Assembly (NCBI GenBank): GCA_019418545.1
Contig: DYBQ01000013.1
Coordinates: 1-6,646, forward strand
Length of the DNA stretch: 6,646 nucleotides
From: Clostridiales bacterium
GTDB lineage: Bacteria > Bacillota > Clostridia > Oscillospirales > Acutalibacteraceae
Direction: 5' to 3'
The notes beneath the pieces are model-generated. The model was not told the DNA's origin. It saw only the letters and a program-made list of their open reading frames with translations, and did not search any database. A program made the translations under genes and the position numbers. Shown here in pieces: positions 6,481-6,646 of this stretch; within the stretch, counting starts at the first letter, position 1; every line of letters begins with the position of its first letter.

Positions 6481-6509
6481 ATTATAACGTGATTTTGGAA
6501 AAAAGACAA
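6481..6509 (-). promoter_or_regulatory. Sigma-70-type promoter of the regulator gene
   Basis: Read on the minus strand, TTGTCT (6509-6504, four of six matches to TTGACA) is followed by a 17-base spacer and a perfect TATAAT (6486-6481). Transcription would begin near 6474, giving a leader of about 47 bases before ATG 6427. Optimal spacing and a perfect -10 make this the best promoter in the window. Confidence 0.7.
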
Positions 6510-6511
6510 CG

Positions 6512-6535
6512 AAAAATAAAAAGCTTTTTATTTTT
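6512..6535. promoter_or_regulatory. 24-bp perfect palindrome next to the regulator promoter
   Basis: The arm AAAAATAAAAAG (6512-6523) is followed at once by its exact reverse complement (6524-6535), with AAGCTT in the centre. It begins two bases beyond the -35 box of the regulator promoter, where an autoregulatory operator or an A/T-rich upstream activating element could sit. As a hairpin it would have almost only A-T pairs and little loop, so a DNA site is more likely than a terminator. Confidence 0.4.
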
Positions 6536-6646
6536 AGAAATATTTGTTTTGTAAAAGCATGATAAATTCATCAAATATTGCCGAGTATTAAAATTTTATA
6601 AATCAAATTTACGAAGAATATTTTATAAAAGTGCAAGGTTATTGAA
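6536..6646. other. AT-rich gene-free DNA at the right edge
   Basis: No coding region is supported on either strand. The region holds an imperfect palindrome at 6560-6573 (TGATAAATTCATCA, one mismatched pair) and the palindrome TTTTATAAAA at 6621-6630. It may be the promoter region of a divergent gene beyond the window, but no well-spaced -35/-10 pair could be defined. Confidence 0.4.

Noticed and set aside
1..6646. CRISPR array, tRNA/rRNA gene, insertion sequence or riboswitch
   Set aside because: No direct-repeat array, transposase fragment, terminal inverted repeats, tRNA-like fold or known aptamer core was seen by eye; the gaps are too short for most of these.

Overview
The window looks like a piece of a strictly anaerobic, low-to-moderate GC Firmicutes genome (Clostridia, probably gut-associated). 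The reasons are an oxygen-sensitive glycyl radical enzyme with its own activase, strong purine-rich ribosome binding sites, very AT-rich intergenic DNA and an AraR-type (GntR/LacI chimera) regulator. The genus cannot be told from this sequence.

Left to right on the + strand there is a probable four-gene operon. It comprises a radical-SAM glycyl-radical-enzyme activase (107-1012), a glycyl radical enzyme identified as trans-4-hydroxy-L-proline dehydratase HypD (1065-3476), a family S51 serine peptidase (3532-4248) and pyrroline-5-carboxylate reductase ProC (4288-5082). The gaps are 39-55 bases and contain a ribosome binding site but no visible terminator. A very strong hairpin terminator (5090-5128) closes the operon. 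On the - strand, converging on that terminator, lies a GntR/LacI-type regulator (5342-6427) with its own promoter (about 6481-6509). Positions 6428-6646 are AT-rich, gene-free DNA with palindromes. Positions 1-123 may carry the last 40 codons of an upstream gene that overlaps the activase start.

How the genes work together: the activase installs a glycyl radical on HypD. HypD dehydrates trans-4-hydroxy-L-proline to 1-pyrroline-5-carboxylate, and ProC reduces this to L-proline. This is the known hydroxyproline-to-proline salvage route of gut Clostridia. All HypD active-site residues I remember from the Clostridioides difficile enzyme are present at a constant offset of 13 residues, so the assignment is firm. 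The less expected member is the S51 peptidase between hypD and proC. I infer that it releases substrate or neighbouring amino acids from peptides, but its specificity is not readable here. The convergent regulator may control this operon or, equally well, genes to the right of the window.

The core pathway is already described. The points that look new or unresolved are the peptidase, the unusual base composition of hypD compared with its neighbours, the palindromes in the flanking regions, and the possible overlapping upstream gene.
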